From contig NZ_JAEKEL010000001.1 of the NCBI RefSeq assembly GCF_016651105.1, forward strand, positions 3,338,001 through 3,402,000: a DNA stretch of 64,000 nucleotides. The letters run 5' to 3'. Position 1 is the first letter of the stretch. Each line of letters begins with the position of its first letter. The DNA is from Pseudomonas sp. TH15. GTDB taxonomy: Bacteria > Pseudomonadota > Gammaproteobacteria > Pseudomonadales > Pseudomonadaceae. The position numbers and the translations under genes are program-made. Positions 7,765 through 16,551 of the stretch are shown piece by piece. Under the pieces are notes generated by a model. It did no database searches. It was not told the origin of the DNA and worked only from the letters and a program-made list of their open reading frames with translations.

Positions 7765-9510
7765 ATGGATGCGCTGATACGTGAGCTTGACAGTGGCAGT
7801 CTGCCGCCGCTCTCAATCAAAGAAAGTCGACCTGATGGTTTGTTGGATCCAGAGGCCGCTCGGTACAACTTGACGGTCAAGATCGACTTCGACTGGCGGC
7901 CAGGAGACAGTCTCACGATCACCTGGGCAGGAACGCCAGGTTCCGGGTCTTACACATCACCGCGTATACCGATCGGCGGGTTCACACGTCCTTTCCAAAC
8001 CCATATTGATAACCTCTTGGTGGCTTTCAACTTCGAGCAGAGCGTCATCGTCTTTTACACGGTTTATCGTGGCATTGAGCCTCCGGTTACTTCACAGCCT
8101 TTGCCGCTTTACATAACAGGCGTCAATCAATTGGATCTGCCTCGACCATTTATCCGACAGGCCGATAACGACGGTCAGGGTGGTGAGCTGAATGTCAGCA
8201 ACCTTTCTGAGTTCACCTTGCGTATAAATGCGTGGCTACTGGGCAGGCGCGGCAATCCCTTCTGGCTAGAACTCAAAGGCCAAAACGCCGATGGCAGTGC
8301 TTTCAAGGCGCGATACTGGCAAGCGCCGGGCAACATGGTCGATGACGAATTCAACCGCTACGGTTTTTTCGAGCAGAACTTCGACGCTGAACCATTGCAA
8401 CGTCTGCGTAATGGCAGCGTACTGTCGCTGAACTTCATGGCCGGGCTGCAAGGAAGTCAGGATCCGTCGCTCGCGCAGCCATTTGCGCATCGAAACTACA
8501 TCGTACTGTCAGCAGCCTCTAACGGGCCGAAGATATCGTCAGTCACGGATCTTGATGGAGACATACACGACGGCGCTGACACCCGACACACCACGGTCAC
8601 GCTAAGTGGCAGCGCTTCCGATAAAGTGAATGTATTCGATGGCATGACCAGACTCGATACGGTCGATGTCGTTGACGGTCATTGGAACTACGTCGCGGCT
8701 GACCTGACAGGCGGATCGCATGGGTTTACGGTGGCGTTGGCGGATGGCAGCGGCGGCGCCTCAAATCGATGGCTGATCAACGTCGTGATTCAAACCTTGC
8801 CGCTGATGATTGTCGAGGCACCCGATGGCATAAACCTCAATCCGTTGGACGCAACAACGACCCTGACGGCTGAGCTCAATTACGACCATCAACCCACCGA
8901 TATGGTTTCAGTAACGGTGACAGCCGCTGTCGGCACTCTCCCTGCCGGTTCGCATACCACCACGCCGGTTACGGCCGGCACCACACGCCCGGTCAGAATC
9001 AGATTGCCCGTGCTGCTGGTGCCATTCAGCATCGGAAAATCAATGGAGGTGACCTCTACTTATACCCGAGGCACCTCTGCTCCGGTGACCTCTCAACCCC
9101 TGCGTCTGAACGTGTCGCAGATTGCGCTGGATCGACTTGTGGCTCCGCGGATCACTCAGGCCAACGGCACTGATATTCTCGATCTGAAAGACGTTCCATT
9201 CGGCGCAAATCTGTTGTTTCTTATCTGGCCGTTTATCGCAGTGAACCAACGGATCTGGCTCGACCTGGAGGGCCAGAGCAACACCGGTGCGCACAACCTG
9301 CGGATGTGGGTGGGGTCGACAAATATGGTGCATCGCGCCTGGGTGACCAATGGCAGCTTCAGCCCTGTGATCTCCGCCGATTACCTGCGACTGCTGAGGA
9401 ACGGCAGCAAGCTGATCATTCGTTTCAGGGTCAACTTGGATCAGGTTGCGAACGCTAATACGGCGGCGATCTTTCAAACGCGTGAATACACGATTCGGGC
9501 TGTGCCCTGA
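7765..9510 (+). CDS. Unknown multi-domain beta-sandwich (Ig-like) protein, full-length copy B
   Basis: The ATG at 7765 has the AAAGGACG site and gives 581 residues. The first ~250 residues repeat copy A at 6664-7425. Then comes an Ig-like stretch around residues 255-340 (SSVTDLDGDIHDG...TTVTLSGSA...VNVFDG...DGHWNY), as in bacterial adhesin repeats. The last third is a second, diverged version of the N-terminal pair: EPPVTSQPLPLYI in the first matches APVTSQPLRLNV in the second, and PLQRLRNGSVLSLNF matches YLRLLRNGSKLIIRF. There is no signal peptide, so export, if any, would need another route. Function is not recognised. Confidence 0.7.
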   Translation: MDALIRELDSGSLPPLSIKESRPDGLLDPEAARYNLTVKIDFDWRPGDSLTITWAGTPGSGSYTSPRIPIGGFTRPFQTHIDNLLVAFNFEQSVIVFYTVYRGIEPPVTSQPLPLYITGVNQLDLPRPFIRQADNDGQGGELNVSNLSEFTLRINAWLLGRRGNPFWLELKGQNADGSAFKARYWQAPGNMVDDEFNRYGFFEQNFDAEPLQRLRNGSVLSLNFMAGLQGSQDPSLAQPFAHRNYIVLSAASNGPKISSVTDLDGDIHDGADTRHTTVTLSGSASDKVNVFDGMTRLDTVDVVDGHWNYVAADLTGGSHGFTVALADGSGGASNRWLINVVIQTLPLMIVEAPDGINLNPLDATTTLTAELNYDHQPTDMVSVTVTAAVGTLPAGSHTTTPVTAGTTRPVRIRLPVLLVPFSIGKSMEVTSTYTRGTSAPVTSQPLRLNVSQIALDRLVAPRITQANGTDILDLKDVPFGANLLFLIWPFIAVNQRIWLDLEGQSNTGAHNLRMWVGSTNMVHRAWVTNGSFSPVISADYLRLLRNGSKLIIRFRVNLDQVANANTAAIFQTREYTIRAVP

Positions 9511-9636
9511 GCAAAAGCCACTCTCGGCATCTTCGGCGCCTCTTGGCGGGAAGGTCCCGAAGAGAGCACATCCATTCAATTTCTTCCTCCGCATCACCGG
9601 CATGATTCACCCCAATAACTATTAAAGGGTGGGCCC

Positions 9637-10053
9637 ATGCACGGTTCTCAACGGGATGAATGGGCTCGGGACCTTGGACTGTTGTTTCTGCGGGTCAGCG
9701 GCGGGTTGTTTTTGCTGTGGGTGCATGGCTTGCCGAAGCTGCTGGACTACAGCGCGCAACTGCAACAGATCGAAGATCCGTTCCACCTCGGTGCCAACCT
9801 GACGCTGATCCTGGCGATCTTCGCCGAGGTGCTGTGCCCGCTGCTGATCGTCGCCGGGGTGCTGGTGCGTTTGGCGTGCTTGCCTATTCTGTGTGTGCTG
9901 TTGGTGGCGCTGTTGATTGTGCATCCGCAATGGAGCCTGTTCGAAGGGCAGTTCGGCTGGCTGCTGTTGATTGTGTTCACCAGCATCCTTATCGCCGGGC
10001 CGGGACGGCTGGCGCTCAATGATCGTTTCGCCGGAGTCTTTCGTTATGCCTGA
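9637..10053 (+). CDS. DoxX-family membrane protein
   Basis: A 138-residue, four-helix membrane protein with the DoxX-type opening LGLLFLRVSGGLFLLWVHGLPKL and hydrophobic segments at about 14-33, 50-72, 73-92 and 105-125. AAGGGTGG precedes the ATG. DoxX-like proteins are small inner-membrane proteins often associated with redox enzymes; this one starts an operon with a monooxygenase-like protein, an amidohydrolase and an isochorismatase-type hydrolase. Its stop overlaps the next start by 8 bases. Confidence 0.85.
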   Translation: MHGSQRDEWARDLGLLFLRVSGGLFLLWVHGLPKLLDYSAQLQQIEDPFHLGANLTLILAIFAEVLCPLLIVAGVLVRLACLPILCVLLVALLIVHPQWSLFEGQFGWLLLIVFTSILIAGPGRLALNDRFAGVFRYA

Positions 10054-10669
10054 TGCCAACCGCGCCGACGCTGCAAAACCGGGTTTCGAGGAAGTCGTGA
10101 CCCTGATCGTCAAGCACCGGGTCAAGGCCGGTTTCGAGGCGCCTTACGAAGCCTGGCTGCGCAACATCGTGCGCATCGCCGGGCAGCGCGAAGGGCACTT
10201 GGGCGTGGACGTGGTGCGCGGCAAGAACGCCGGCCTCGACACCTACACCTGCGTGCTGCGCTTTTGCTCCACCGAAGCGATGCAACTGTGGCTCGACTCG
10301 CCGCAACGCCTGGAACTGGTCAACGAAGCCACACCGATGCTGGCTGACGGCGACCAGACCGAGGTCAACCCGGTCAATGAGTTCTGGTTCTCGCCACTGG
10401 CCGACGCCGCCTCGCCACCGCCGCGCTGGAAGCAGGCCGTGATCACTTTGCTGGTGATTCTGCCGCACACCTTGCTGGTGCCGCTGATCTGGGGGCCGCT
10501 GCTCAAGCTCAACGCCTTCCTGTCCAATTACGTGGTCGCCACTTTCCTGATCACCGTGACCATCGTGGTTTCGGTGGTGTACCTGTTCATGCCTCGGGCG
10601 ACGCGCCTGTTCGCGCCGTGGCTGACAGCCGACACGTCACATTCCCATCTGCCTGAGGAACCGCGATGA
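10046..10669 (+). CDS. Antibiotic-biosynthesis-monooxygenase-like (ABM/dimeric alpha-beta barrel) protein with membrane tail
   Basis: The ATG at 10046 overlaps the DoxX stop (ATGCCTGA); longer starts would read through DoxX. Residues ~15-110 fit an ABM domain (VTLIVKHRVKAGFEAPYEAWLRNIVRIAGQ...GHLGVDVVRG, then YTCVLRFCS). Two hydrophobic segments follow (VITLLVILPHTLLVPLIWG and VVATFLITVTIVVSVVYLFM), matching the family of ~200-residue ABM proteins with two C-terminal helices. The stop overlaps the amidohydrolase start (ATGA), so the operon is tightly coupled. The substrate is unknown. Confidence 0.8.
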   Translation: MPDANRADAAKPGFEEVVTLIVKHRVKAGFEAPYEAWLRNIVRIAGQREGHLGVDVVRGKNAGLDTYTCVLRFCSTEAMQLWLDSPQRLELVNEATPMLADGDQTEVNPVNEFWFSPLADAASPPPRWKQAVITLLVILPHTLLVPLIWGPLLKLNAFLSNYVVATFLITVTIVVSVVYLFMPRATRLFAPWLTADTSHSHLPEEPR

Positions 10670-12502
10670 ACGCCGATCTGATTTTATTCAATGGCCAATT
10701 CCACACCGTCGACCGCGGGAAGCCGTTGGCCAGCGCGGTGGCAATCAAGGACGGGCGCTTTGTCGCGGTCGGTAACGACGGCGAAGCCATGGCCCTGCGC
10801 GGTTCCGGCACCCAGGTCATCGACCTCAAGGGCCGCTGCGTCATTCCCGGCCTAAACGACTCGCACTTGCACCTGATCCGAGGTGGCCTGAACTACAACC
10901 TCGAACTGCGCTGGGAAGGCGTGCCTTCGTTGGTCGATGCCCTGCGCATGCTCAAGGATCAAGCCGACCGCACACCAACGCCGCAATGGGTGCGGGTGGT
11001 CGGTGGCTGGAACGAATTCCAGTTCGCCGAAAAGCGCATGCCGACCCTGGAAGAACTCAACCAGGCCGCGCCGGACACACCGGTGTTCGTCCTGCACCTG
11101 TACGACCGCGCCTTGCTCAACCGCGCCGCCCTGCGCGTCGCCGGTTACACCCGCGACACGCCGAACCCGCCGGGTGGCGAGATCGTGCGTGATGCCAACG
11201 GCAACCCGACCGGCATGCTGGTCGCCCGGCCGAACGCGATGATTCTCTACTCGACGCTGGCCAAGGGGCCGAAGTTGCCGCTGGAATATCAGGTCAACTC
11301 GACCCGCCAATTCATGCGTGAACTCAATCGCCTCGGCCTGACCAGCGCCATCGATGCCGGCGGCGGTTTCCAGAATTATCCGGACGATTACCAAGTGATC
11401 GAGCAATTGGCCAACGACAAGCAACTGACGGTGCGCATCGCCTACAACCTGTTCACCCAAAAGCCCAAGGAAGAGCTGAGCGACTTCAAGAACTGGACCG
11501 GCAGCGTCAAGTTGCATCAGGGCGACGACTTCCTGCGGCACAACGGCGCCGGGGAAATGCTGGTGTTCTCGGCAGCGGATTTCGAAGACTTCCTCGAACC
11601 GCGCCCGGACTTGCCGCAAACCATGGAGGAGGAGCTGGAGCCGGTGGTGCGCCACTTGGTCGAACAGCGTTGGCCGTTCCGTTTGCACGCGACCTACAAC
11701 GAATCCATCAGCCGCATGCTCGACGTGTTCGAGAAGGTCAACCGTGACATTCCGTTCAACGGCTTGCCGTGGTTTTTCGACCACGCCGAAACCATCACCC
11801 CGCAGAACATCGAGCGGGTGAAAGCGCTGGGCGGCGGTATTGCGATTCAGGATCGCATGGCGTTCCAGGGCGAATACTTCGTCGACCGCTACGGCGCAAG
11901 CCGCCGAAGCGACCCCGCCGATCAAGCGCATGTTGGCCGAAGGCCTACCGGTCGGCGCCGGCACTGACGCCACGCGGGTATCGAGCTACAACCCCTGGAC
12001 TTCGCTGTACTGGATGGTCAGCGGCCGCACCGTCGGCGGCCTGGAGCTGTACGCCGAAGGCCTGCCGCGGATCACCGCGCTGGAGCTGTTCACCCACGGC
12101 AGCGCCTGGTTCTCGTCCGAGCAAGGCAAGAAAGGCCAGATCAAGGTCGGCCAATTGGCAGACGTTGCGGCCCTGAGCGCCGACTTCTTCAGCGTCGATG
12201 AAGAAGCGATCAAGTGGATCGAGTCGGTGTTGACCGTGGTTGGCGGCAAAGTGGTGTATGCCGCCGGGGACTTCGAAAAACTTGGCCCGGCCAGCGTGCC
12301 GGTACTGCCGGACTGGTCGCCGGTGGTGAAAGTCCCGGGTCACTGGCGCCCGACCTCGCCGATGCAGGCTCAGGTTCACCATTGCAGCGGGCCGTGCGGC
12401 GTGCATTCCCACAGCCATGAAAAGGCGCGCTTGTCGAATGCGCCGGTGAGCGATTTTGCGGGTTTCTGGGGCGCCTTTGGCTGCTCGTGCTTTGCCTTCT
12501 GA
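10666..12502 (+). pseudogene. YtcJ-like metal-dependent amidohydrolase, interrupted by a frameshift
   Basis: The first frame (10666 to ~11898) encodes an amidohydrolase with the N-terminal beta domain, the metal site GLNDSHLHLIRGG and WFFDHAETITPQN. At about 11895-11900 homology moves to another frame (AQAAEATPPIKRMLAEGLPVGAGTDATRVSSYNPW) and continues to 12502 with the conserved C-terminal part (KKGQIKVGQLADVAALSADFF) plus a His/Cys-rich tail (HHCSGPCGVHSHSH). The observed GGCGCAAGCC fits a loss of two bases from a GCGCGC run. Without it the protein would be about 612 residues. It may be a recent mutation or an assembly error. The start overlaps the upstream stop. Confidence 0.8.
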
Positions 12503-12515
12503 CGAACATAAAAGA

Positions 12516-12538
12516 GCGCCGGCCCAACGTGCCGGCGC
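12516..12538 (+). terminator. GC-rich hairpin between amidohydrolase and YcaC-type hydrolase
   Basis: GCGCCGGC and GCCGGCGC form an 8-bp stem with a 7-base loop. There is no T-run, so it may attenuate or stabilise transcript ends rather than terminate fully; the next gene has its own GAGGAG site. Confidence 0.5.
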
Positions 12539-12571
12539 CATAAGCACCATCCCACTACCGAGGAGTTTCAT

Positions 12572-13198
12572 ATGAGCAACGTTCCGTACAAACGTCTGAA
12601 CAAAGATGACGCGGTGGTCTTGCTGGTCGACCACCAGACTGGCCTGATCTCGCTGGTGCAGGATTTCTCGCCCAACGAATTCAAGAACAACGTGCTGGCC
12701 CTCGCGGACCTCGCCAAGTTCTTCAAACTGCCGACCATCCTCACCACCAGCTTCGAAAACGGCCCGAACGGCCCGATGGTGCCGGAGCTCAAGGAACTGT
12801 TCCCGGACGCGCCGTACATCCCGCGTCCAGGCCAGATCAACGCTTGGGACAACGCAGACTTCGTCAAAGCCGTTAAAGATACTGGCCGCAAGCAGTTGAT
12901 CATTGCCGGTGTGGTGACGGATGTGTGCGTGACGTTCCCAACCTTGTCGGCCCTGGCCGAAGGCTTCGAAGTGTTTGTGGTGACTGACGCTTCGGGCACT
13001 TTCAACGAAACCGTGCAACAAGCCGCTTGGGCGCGTATGTCGGCGGCCGGTGCACAACTGGTCAACTGGTTCTCGGTAGCGTGCGAGCTGCAAGGCGACT
13101 GGCGCAACGACATGGAAGGCCTGGCGAACCTACTGTCGCCGCGCATTCCGAACTATCGCAACCTGATGAACAGCTACACCAAGTTCACGGCCAAGTAA
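12572..13198 (+). CDS. Isochorismatase-family hydrolase, YcaC-like
   Basis: A 208-residue cysteine-hydrolase fold protein. The catalytic Asp is D20 in LLVDHQTG and the catalytic Cys is C119 in GVVTDVCV, with the preceding cis-peptide-type VVTD; the length and the TSFENGPNGP stretch are typical of YcaC. The family hydrolyses small amide or ester substrates, but the substrate of YcaC proteins is not established. A CCGAGGAG ribosome site precedes the ATG. It is the last gene of the DoxX/ABM/amidohydrolase run, separated by the hairpin at 12516-12538. Confidence 0.9.
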   Translation: MSNVPYKRLNKDDAVVLLVDHQTGLISLVQDFSPNEFKNNVLALADLAKFFKLPTILTTSFENGPNGPMVPELKELFPDAPYIPRPGQINAWDNADFVKAVKDTGRKQLIIAGVVTDVCVTFPTLSALAEGFEVFVVTDASGTFNETVQQAAWARMSAAGAQLVNWFSVACELQGDWRNDMEGLANLLSPRIPNYRNLMNSYTKFTAK

Positions 13199-13202
13199 GA
13201 TC

Positions 13203-13272
13203 AAAAGATCGCAGCCTGCGGCAGCTCCTACACGCGTTCTCATGTAGGAGCTGCCGCAGGCTGCGATCTTTT
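13203..13272. terminator. Long inverted-repeat terminator between convergent genes
   Basis: Two perfect 29-base arms (13203-13231 and 13244-13272, beginning AAAAGATCGCAGCCTGCGGC) with a 12-base loop. The A-run on one side and T-run on the other suit bidirectional termination for the hydrolase and the convergent MscS gene. The same repeat family recurs at 14741, 17256-17354 and 43795-43865. Confidence 0.85.
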
Positions 13273-13276
13273 GTTT

Positions 13277-14704
13277 TCAGCGCCTCTGCAACCAGCGCAG
13301 AAACCCACTTTTGCTGACAGGCGCCGGCCTGGCCATCAACGCGAGATGACTGTTCTGCTGACGCACCGCCTGCAATTTATTCAACGCCCGACTGACCTCC
13401 GTGCGCTGCTCCATGCAATCGCGAGTCAGGGTCTTGTCCAGTCGATAAATGATGCTCGACGTCAGCGCCGTGAACGTAGCCTGCGACGGTGTGTCGGTGA
13501 GGATGCTCTGTTCGCCCATGACTTCGCTCGGCCCCATGCGTCCGGCTTCGGTTTGCCCGGTGCCGTCGGGCACGGTGGCGCTGACCACGCCGGTGGCGAT
13601 GACAAAAAGACTGTCCGGCACTTCATTCAACTCCAGCACCACCTGACCTGCCGCGTATTGCTGCGGGACCATCGCTTGAGCCAGTCGATCACGTTCGTCC
13701 TCGCTCAGTGAACGGAAGATTTTCACTTCATCCAGCAACGCCCGCGCCCGGGTCGAAGGCTCGATCACGCCATCGAGCTGCCGGGAAATACCCGCCGCTT
13801 CCAGGTGCCGATGGGCCAGGTCAAACAGTTGATTGCGCACTTCACCTTTCTTGCCCAACTCGGCGATAAATCCGCTGGCTACATACTCGGACATGGTTTC
13901 GCCAGCCTCTTTCAACAGCGCTTTCGGCGCCGGGTTGAGCAGCAACGTGCTGCTGCCCTGAAGCGTACGATCCAGCGCATCCAGCACCCGACGCGGGCGG
14001 ATGTGGTTTGGCACTTGAATGCTGATCGACACGCCGTGCATGTTGCTCGGTCGACTCAGGTTGACGATCTTTGCCTTGGCCGCCACCGAGTTCGGCACCA
14101 CGGCGGTTGTGCCGGCGCTGGTGAGCAAATGGGTGGCGCGCCAGTCGATGTCGAGCACCTTGCCCTCAACACCGTCGATCACCACAAAGTCATCCACCTG
14201 ATACGGCTTGGTGGTATTGAGCACGATCCCGGAAAACACATCGCTCAAGGTGCTCTGCAACGCCAGACCGACCACGATCGCCACCACCCCGGAAGTCGCC
14301 AGCAGCCCTTTGACCGGGAGCTCCAGTACATAACCGGCAGCGGCAACGATCGCGACCAGAAACACCAACGCGCCGATGACATCCTGCAACAACCGACCGC
14401 TGTGACCGATGCGGCGCATCAGCACCAGGCCGATGACTTCGGTGAGTACTCGCGCGGCGTACAGCCACCAGAGAATCCCCAGCGCTGTAGCCCCGAGTTG
14501 CGCCACACGGTCGTCGGCGAATATCGGTGCCTGTAATGGGCTGACACCGGCATTGATGATGACCGCGCTGAAGATCAGGAACAGCGTCAGGCGCAGGCCG
14601 ATGCGGGTGACGCGGTGCTGGATCGGCGCGAGGTGCCAGAGCAGGGCGTCGATCACCAGCAGCAGGGCGCTCCAGGACAAGGGGTGACCGTAGATGAGGG
14701 ACAT
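13277..14704 (-). CDS. MscS-family mechanosensitive channel with C-terminal cyclic-nucleotide-binding-like domain
   Basis: The ATG at 14704 has GGAG 10 bases upstream and starts at the first membrane helix; the open frame extends upstream only through repeat DNA. The 475-residue protein has five hydrophobic helices in the first ~170 residues, the MscS pore helix and beta domain (GVVAIVVGLALQSTLSDVFSGIVL, then PYQVDDFVVIDGVEGKVLDIDWRATHLLT), and a CRP-like domain from ~345 (SLFVIATGVVSATV...MGEQSILTDTPSQATF). In canonical cNMP pockets the position after the turn is Arg (RSA/RAAT); here it is Gln (SQAT), so ordinary nucleotide binding is doubtful. It converges on the YcaC-like gene. Confidence 0.9.
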   Translation of the reverse strand: MSLIYGHPLSWSALLLVIDALLWHLAPIQHRVTRIGLRLTLFLIFSAVIINAGVSPLQAPIFADDRVAQLGATALGILWWLYAARVLTEVIGLVLMRRIGHSGRLLQDVIGALVFLVAIVAAAGYVLELPVKGLLATSGVVAIVVGLALQSTLSDVFSGIVLNTTKPYQVDDFVVIDGVEGKVLDIDWRATHLLTSAGTTAVVPNSVAAKAKIVNLSRPSNMHGVSISIQVPNHIRPRRVLDALDRTLQGSSTLLLNPAPKALLKEAGETMSEYVASGFIAELGKKGEVRNQLFDLAHRHLEAAGISRQLDGVIEPSTRARALLDEVKIFRSLSEDERDRLAQAMVPQQYAAGQVVLELNEVPDSLFVIATGVVSATVPDGTGQTEAGRMGPSEVMGEQSILTDTPSQATFTALTSSIIYRLDKTLTRDCMEQRTEVSRALNKLQAVRQQNSHLALMARPAPVSKSGFLRWLQRR

Positions 14705-14740
14705 GGGCGAACTCCGGAAATGTCGGCGTGGCGCAAAAAA

Positions 14741-14765
14741 AGATCGCAGCCTCCGGCAGCTCCAA
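14741..14765. repeat. Single arm of the GATCGCAGCC repeat family
   Basis: AGATCGCAGCCTCCGGCAGC is one half of the inverted repeat seen intact at 13203-13272, preceded by an A-run. It lies upstream of the MscS start and downstream of the LysR promoter region. Confidence 0.6.
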
Positions 14766-14885
14766 CAGGTATTGGTTTTGGGTTCAGAAGCAGTGGCTGT
14801 CGCTGCACCATGGACACAGATTAATGGGGTGCCATAAACGGAAAAAGCGGCTATAAAGTGTTTGACTGTCAACCAGGACGTGACA

Positions 14886-15782
14886 ATGAACCCGTTCGAA
14901 GATATGCGCATTTTTTGCCAGGTGATGGACTCCGGCAGCTTCACCGCCGCAGCCGATCAACTGGGCCTGTCCAAGCAATTCGTCAGCCGCCGATTGATGC
15001 AACTGGAGGAGCGCTTGGGCGTTCGCCTGCTCAATCGCTCGACCCGACGGCTGGATGTCACGCCACTGGGCCAGAGTTATTACGAGTCAGCGTTACGCCT
15101 GCTCAGCGAAGTCGAGCAAGTGGAGCAGGGCATCGCCGGCCAGACCACCGAGCCCCGCGGCACCATTCGGCTGAGCGCGCCGTTGTCGTTTGCATTGGCG
15201 CATCTGGGCTGTCTGCTGCCAGCGTTTTTGCAGCGCTATCGCGACGTCACCGTGGAGGTGGACTTGAGCGATCGGCCGGTGGATTTGCTCGGTGAGGGTT
15301 ACGACCTGGCACTGCGAATCGGCGTGCTGGAAGACTCGACCCTGATTGCCCGGCGCATCGCCTCGATTCAGCGGGTTTACTGCGCCAGCCCGGCTTACTT
15401 GGCCGAACACGGCACGCCGGCCAAACCCGAAGACCTGCTCAACCACGACTGCCTGCCGTATGGCCACGGTCGTCAGGTGCAATGGCGGTTTGAAGGGAAG
15501 GGCAAGCCGCTGACGGTCAACGTCACCGGGCGGATGCGGGTTAACAATGGTGAGCTGCTCAAGGATGCGGCGATTGCCGGGATGGGAATTACCTATCTGC
15601 CGACGTTCATTGTCGGCGCGGCGCTGAAGGATGGACGATTGGTCCCGGTGCTGGAGGATTTTCGGCCGCAGCCGCTGACGTTGTCGGCGGTGTACCCGCA
15701 GCATCGCCAAGGGTCGCGGCCGGTGCAGGCGTTTATCGAGTTCTTGCGCGAACGCCTCAACCAAAGCAACGTCGCCCTCTAA
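14886..15782 (+). CDS. LysR-family transcriptional regulator (CrgA-like branch)
   Basis: A 298-residue regulator with the HTH MRIFCQVMDSGSFTAAADQLGLSKQFVSRRLMQLEERLGVRLLNRSTRR and the effector domain typical of this branch (GTIRLSAPLSF...VDLLGEGYDLALRIG...RRIASIQRVYCASPAYL). ATG at 14886 matches the usual N-terminus MNPFEDM; an in-frame ATG at 14862 would add eight residues. It is divergent from the MscS gene, which it may regulate; no operator is obvious. Confidence 0.85.
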   Translation: MNPFEDMRIFCQVMDSGSFTAAADQLGLSKQFVSRRLMQLEERLGVRLLNRSTRRLDVTPLGQSYYESALRLLSEVEQVEQGIAGQTTEPRGTIRLSAPLSFALAHLGCLLPAFLQRYRDVTVEVDLSDRPVDLLGEGYDLALRIGVLEDSTLIARRIASIQRVYCASPAYLAEHGTPAKPEDLLNHDCLPYGHGRQVQWRFEGKGKPLTVNVTGRMRVNNGELLKDAAIAGMGITYLPTFIVGAALKDGRLVPVLEDFRPQPLTLSAVYPQHRQGSRPVQAFIEFLRERLNQSNVAL

Positions 15783-15800
15783 ACCCTACGCAGATCAAAC

Positions 15801-15891
15801 TGTAGGAGCCGGGCTTGCCCGCGAAGACGGCGGCACATTCAGAGTAGATGTGGCAGGCGAACCGCTTTCGCGAGCAAGCTCTGCTCCTACA
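15801..15891. repeat. REPIN-type inverted repeat pair
   Basis: TGTAGGAGCCGGGCTTGCCC at 15801 is answered by the inverted CGCGAGCAAGCTCTGCTCCTACA ending near 15891, separated by about 30 unrelated bases. It follows the LysR stop. Confidence 0.8.
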
Positions 15892-15933
15892 TTTATCGCG
15901 CCCGTCTGCCAGATTTGTGAACACCAGAAACTC

Positions 15934-16022
15934 TGTGGGAGCTGGCTTGCCAGCGAAAGCGGTGGGTCTGGCAATGCAGCAGTGTCTGATCTGGCCTCAT
16001 CGCTGGCAAGCCAGCTCCCACA
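15934..16022. repeat. REPIN of the GTGGGAGCTGGCTTGCCAGC family
   Basis: TGTGGGAGCTGGCTTGCCAG at 15934 and its inverted copy ending at 16022 flank a short spacer. The same core occurs at 39494-39521. Confidence 0.85.
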
Positions 16023-16046
16023 TGGGTTCGTGGTGTTGCAGGATTG

Positions 16047-16394
16047 TCAGTTGGTGCGTTTGTCGTCGCCGGGTTCGCCGCCGACATGTACGCCGCGATC
16101 ATCCCCCGGTTCGCCTGCTGCATGCAGTCCTCGGTCATCGCCTACTTCGCCAGCGCGATGGATGCCATGGTCATCGCCTGGCTCGGCGTGGGTGCCGTTG
16201 CGGCCGGAGGATGAGGCGGAATCACCGGAGTGTCCGGAGCCCTGGCCGCTGCCGCTGTGTCCACTGCCGCCGTCACCGTGACCACTTCCACCATTGCCGC
16301 CACCGCCACCGCCATTGCCGCCGCTATTAAGTCTAATGAAATAACCATGGATGATCTGGCCGACATTATTCGCTCGATGCCAGATTGACCAGTT
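16047..16394 (-). pseudogene. Gly/His/Asp-rich repeat ORF without a clear start codon
   Basis: On the minus strand one frame is open from 16394 to a TGA at 16047-16049. It reads a Gly-rich stretch (NSGGNGGGGGNGGSGHGDGG), then three and a half 12-residue repeats, GDDHGIHRAGEV, GDDRGLHAAGEP, GDDRGVHVGGEP and GDDKRTN. Several differences between the repeats are synonymous (GAC/GAT, GGC/GGA/GGG, GCT/GCA), which favours this frame as the one once translated. No ATG, GTG or TTG is in a sensible place; an ATG at about 16344 lies in a different frame just before a GGT/GGC slippery run, so a frameshift may have disconnected it. Function not recognised; His/Asp content could suit metal binding. Confidence 0.4.
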
Positions 16395-16396
16395 TT

Positions 16397-16456
16397 ATAG
16401 GAGCTGCCGAAGTCTGCGATAGTTTGACTTTGATTTTTAGAATCAAGATCAGCAAG
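16397..16456. repeat. Degenerate copy of the GGAGCTGCCGAAGGCTGCGATC repeat
   Basis: ATAGGAGCTGCCGAAGTCTG then a GATTTTTAGAATCAAGATC hairpin resembles the intact inverted repeat at 43795-43865 but has decayed. Confidence 0.5.
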
Positions 16457-16551
16457 CAGACAACCCAGCAACAACAGCCGATCGAGCATTAGCGTGGCGG
16501 CACCTGCGAGTGCGGTATTCCCCAAGGCTATTAACTATAGCTGCCCTGCAT

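Noticed and set aside
15850..16281. 143-codon plus-strand frame over REPINs and the repeat region
   Set aside because: It crosses REPIN DNA and gives Pro/Ser-rich sequence; the minus-strand repeat frame explains the periodicity better.
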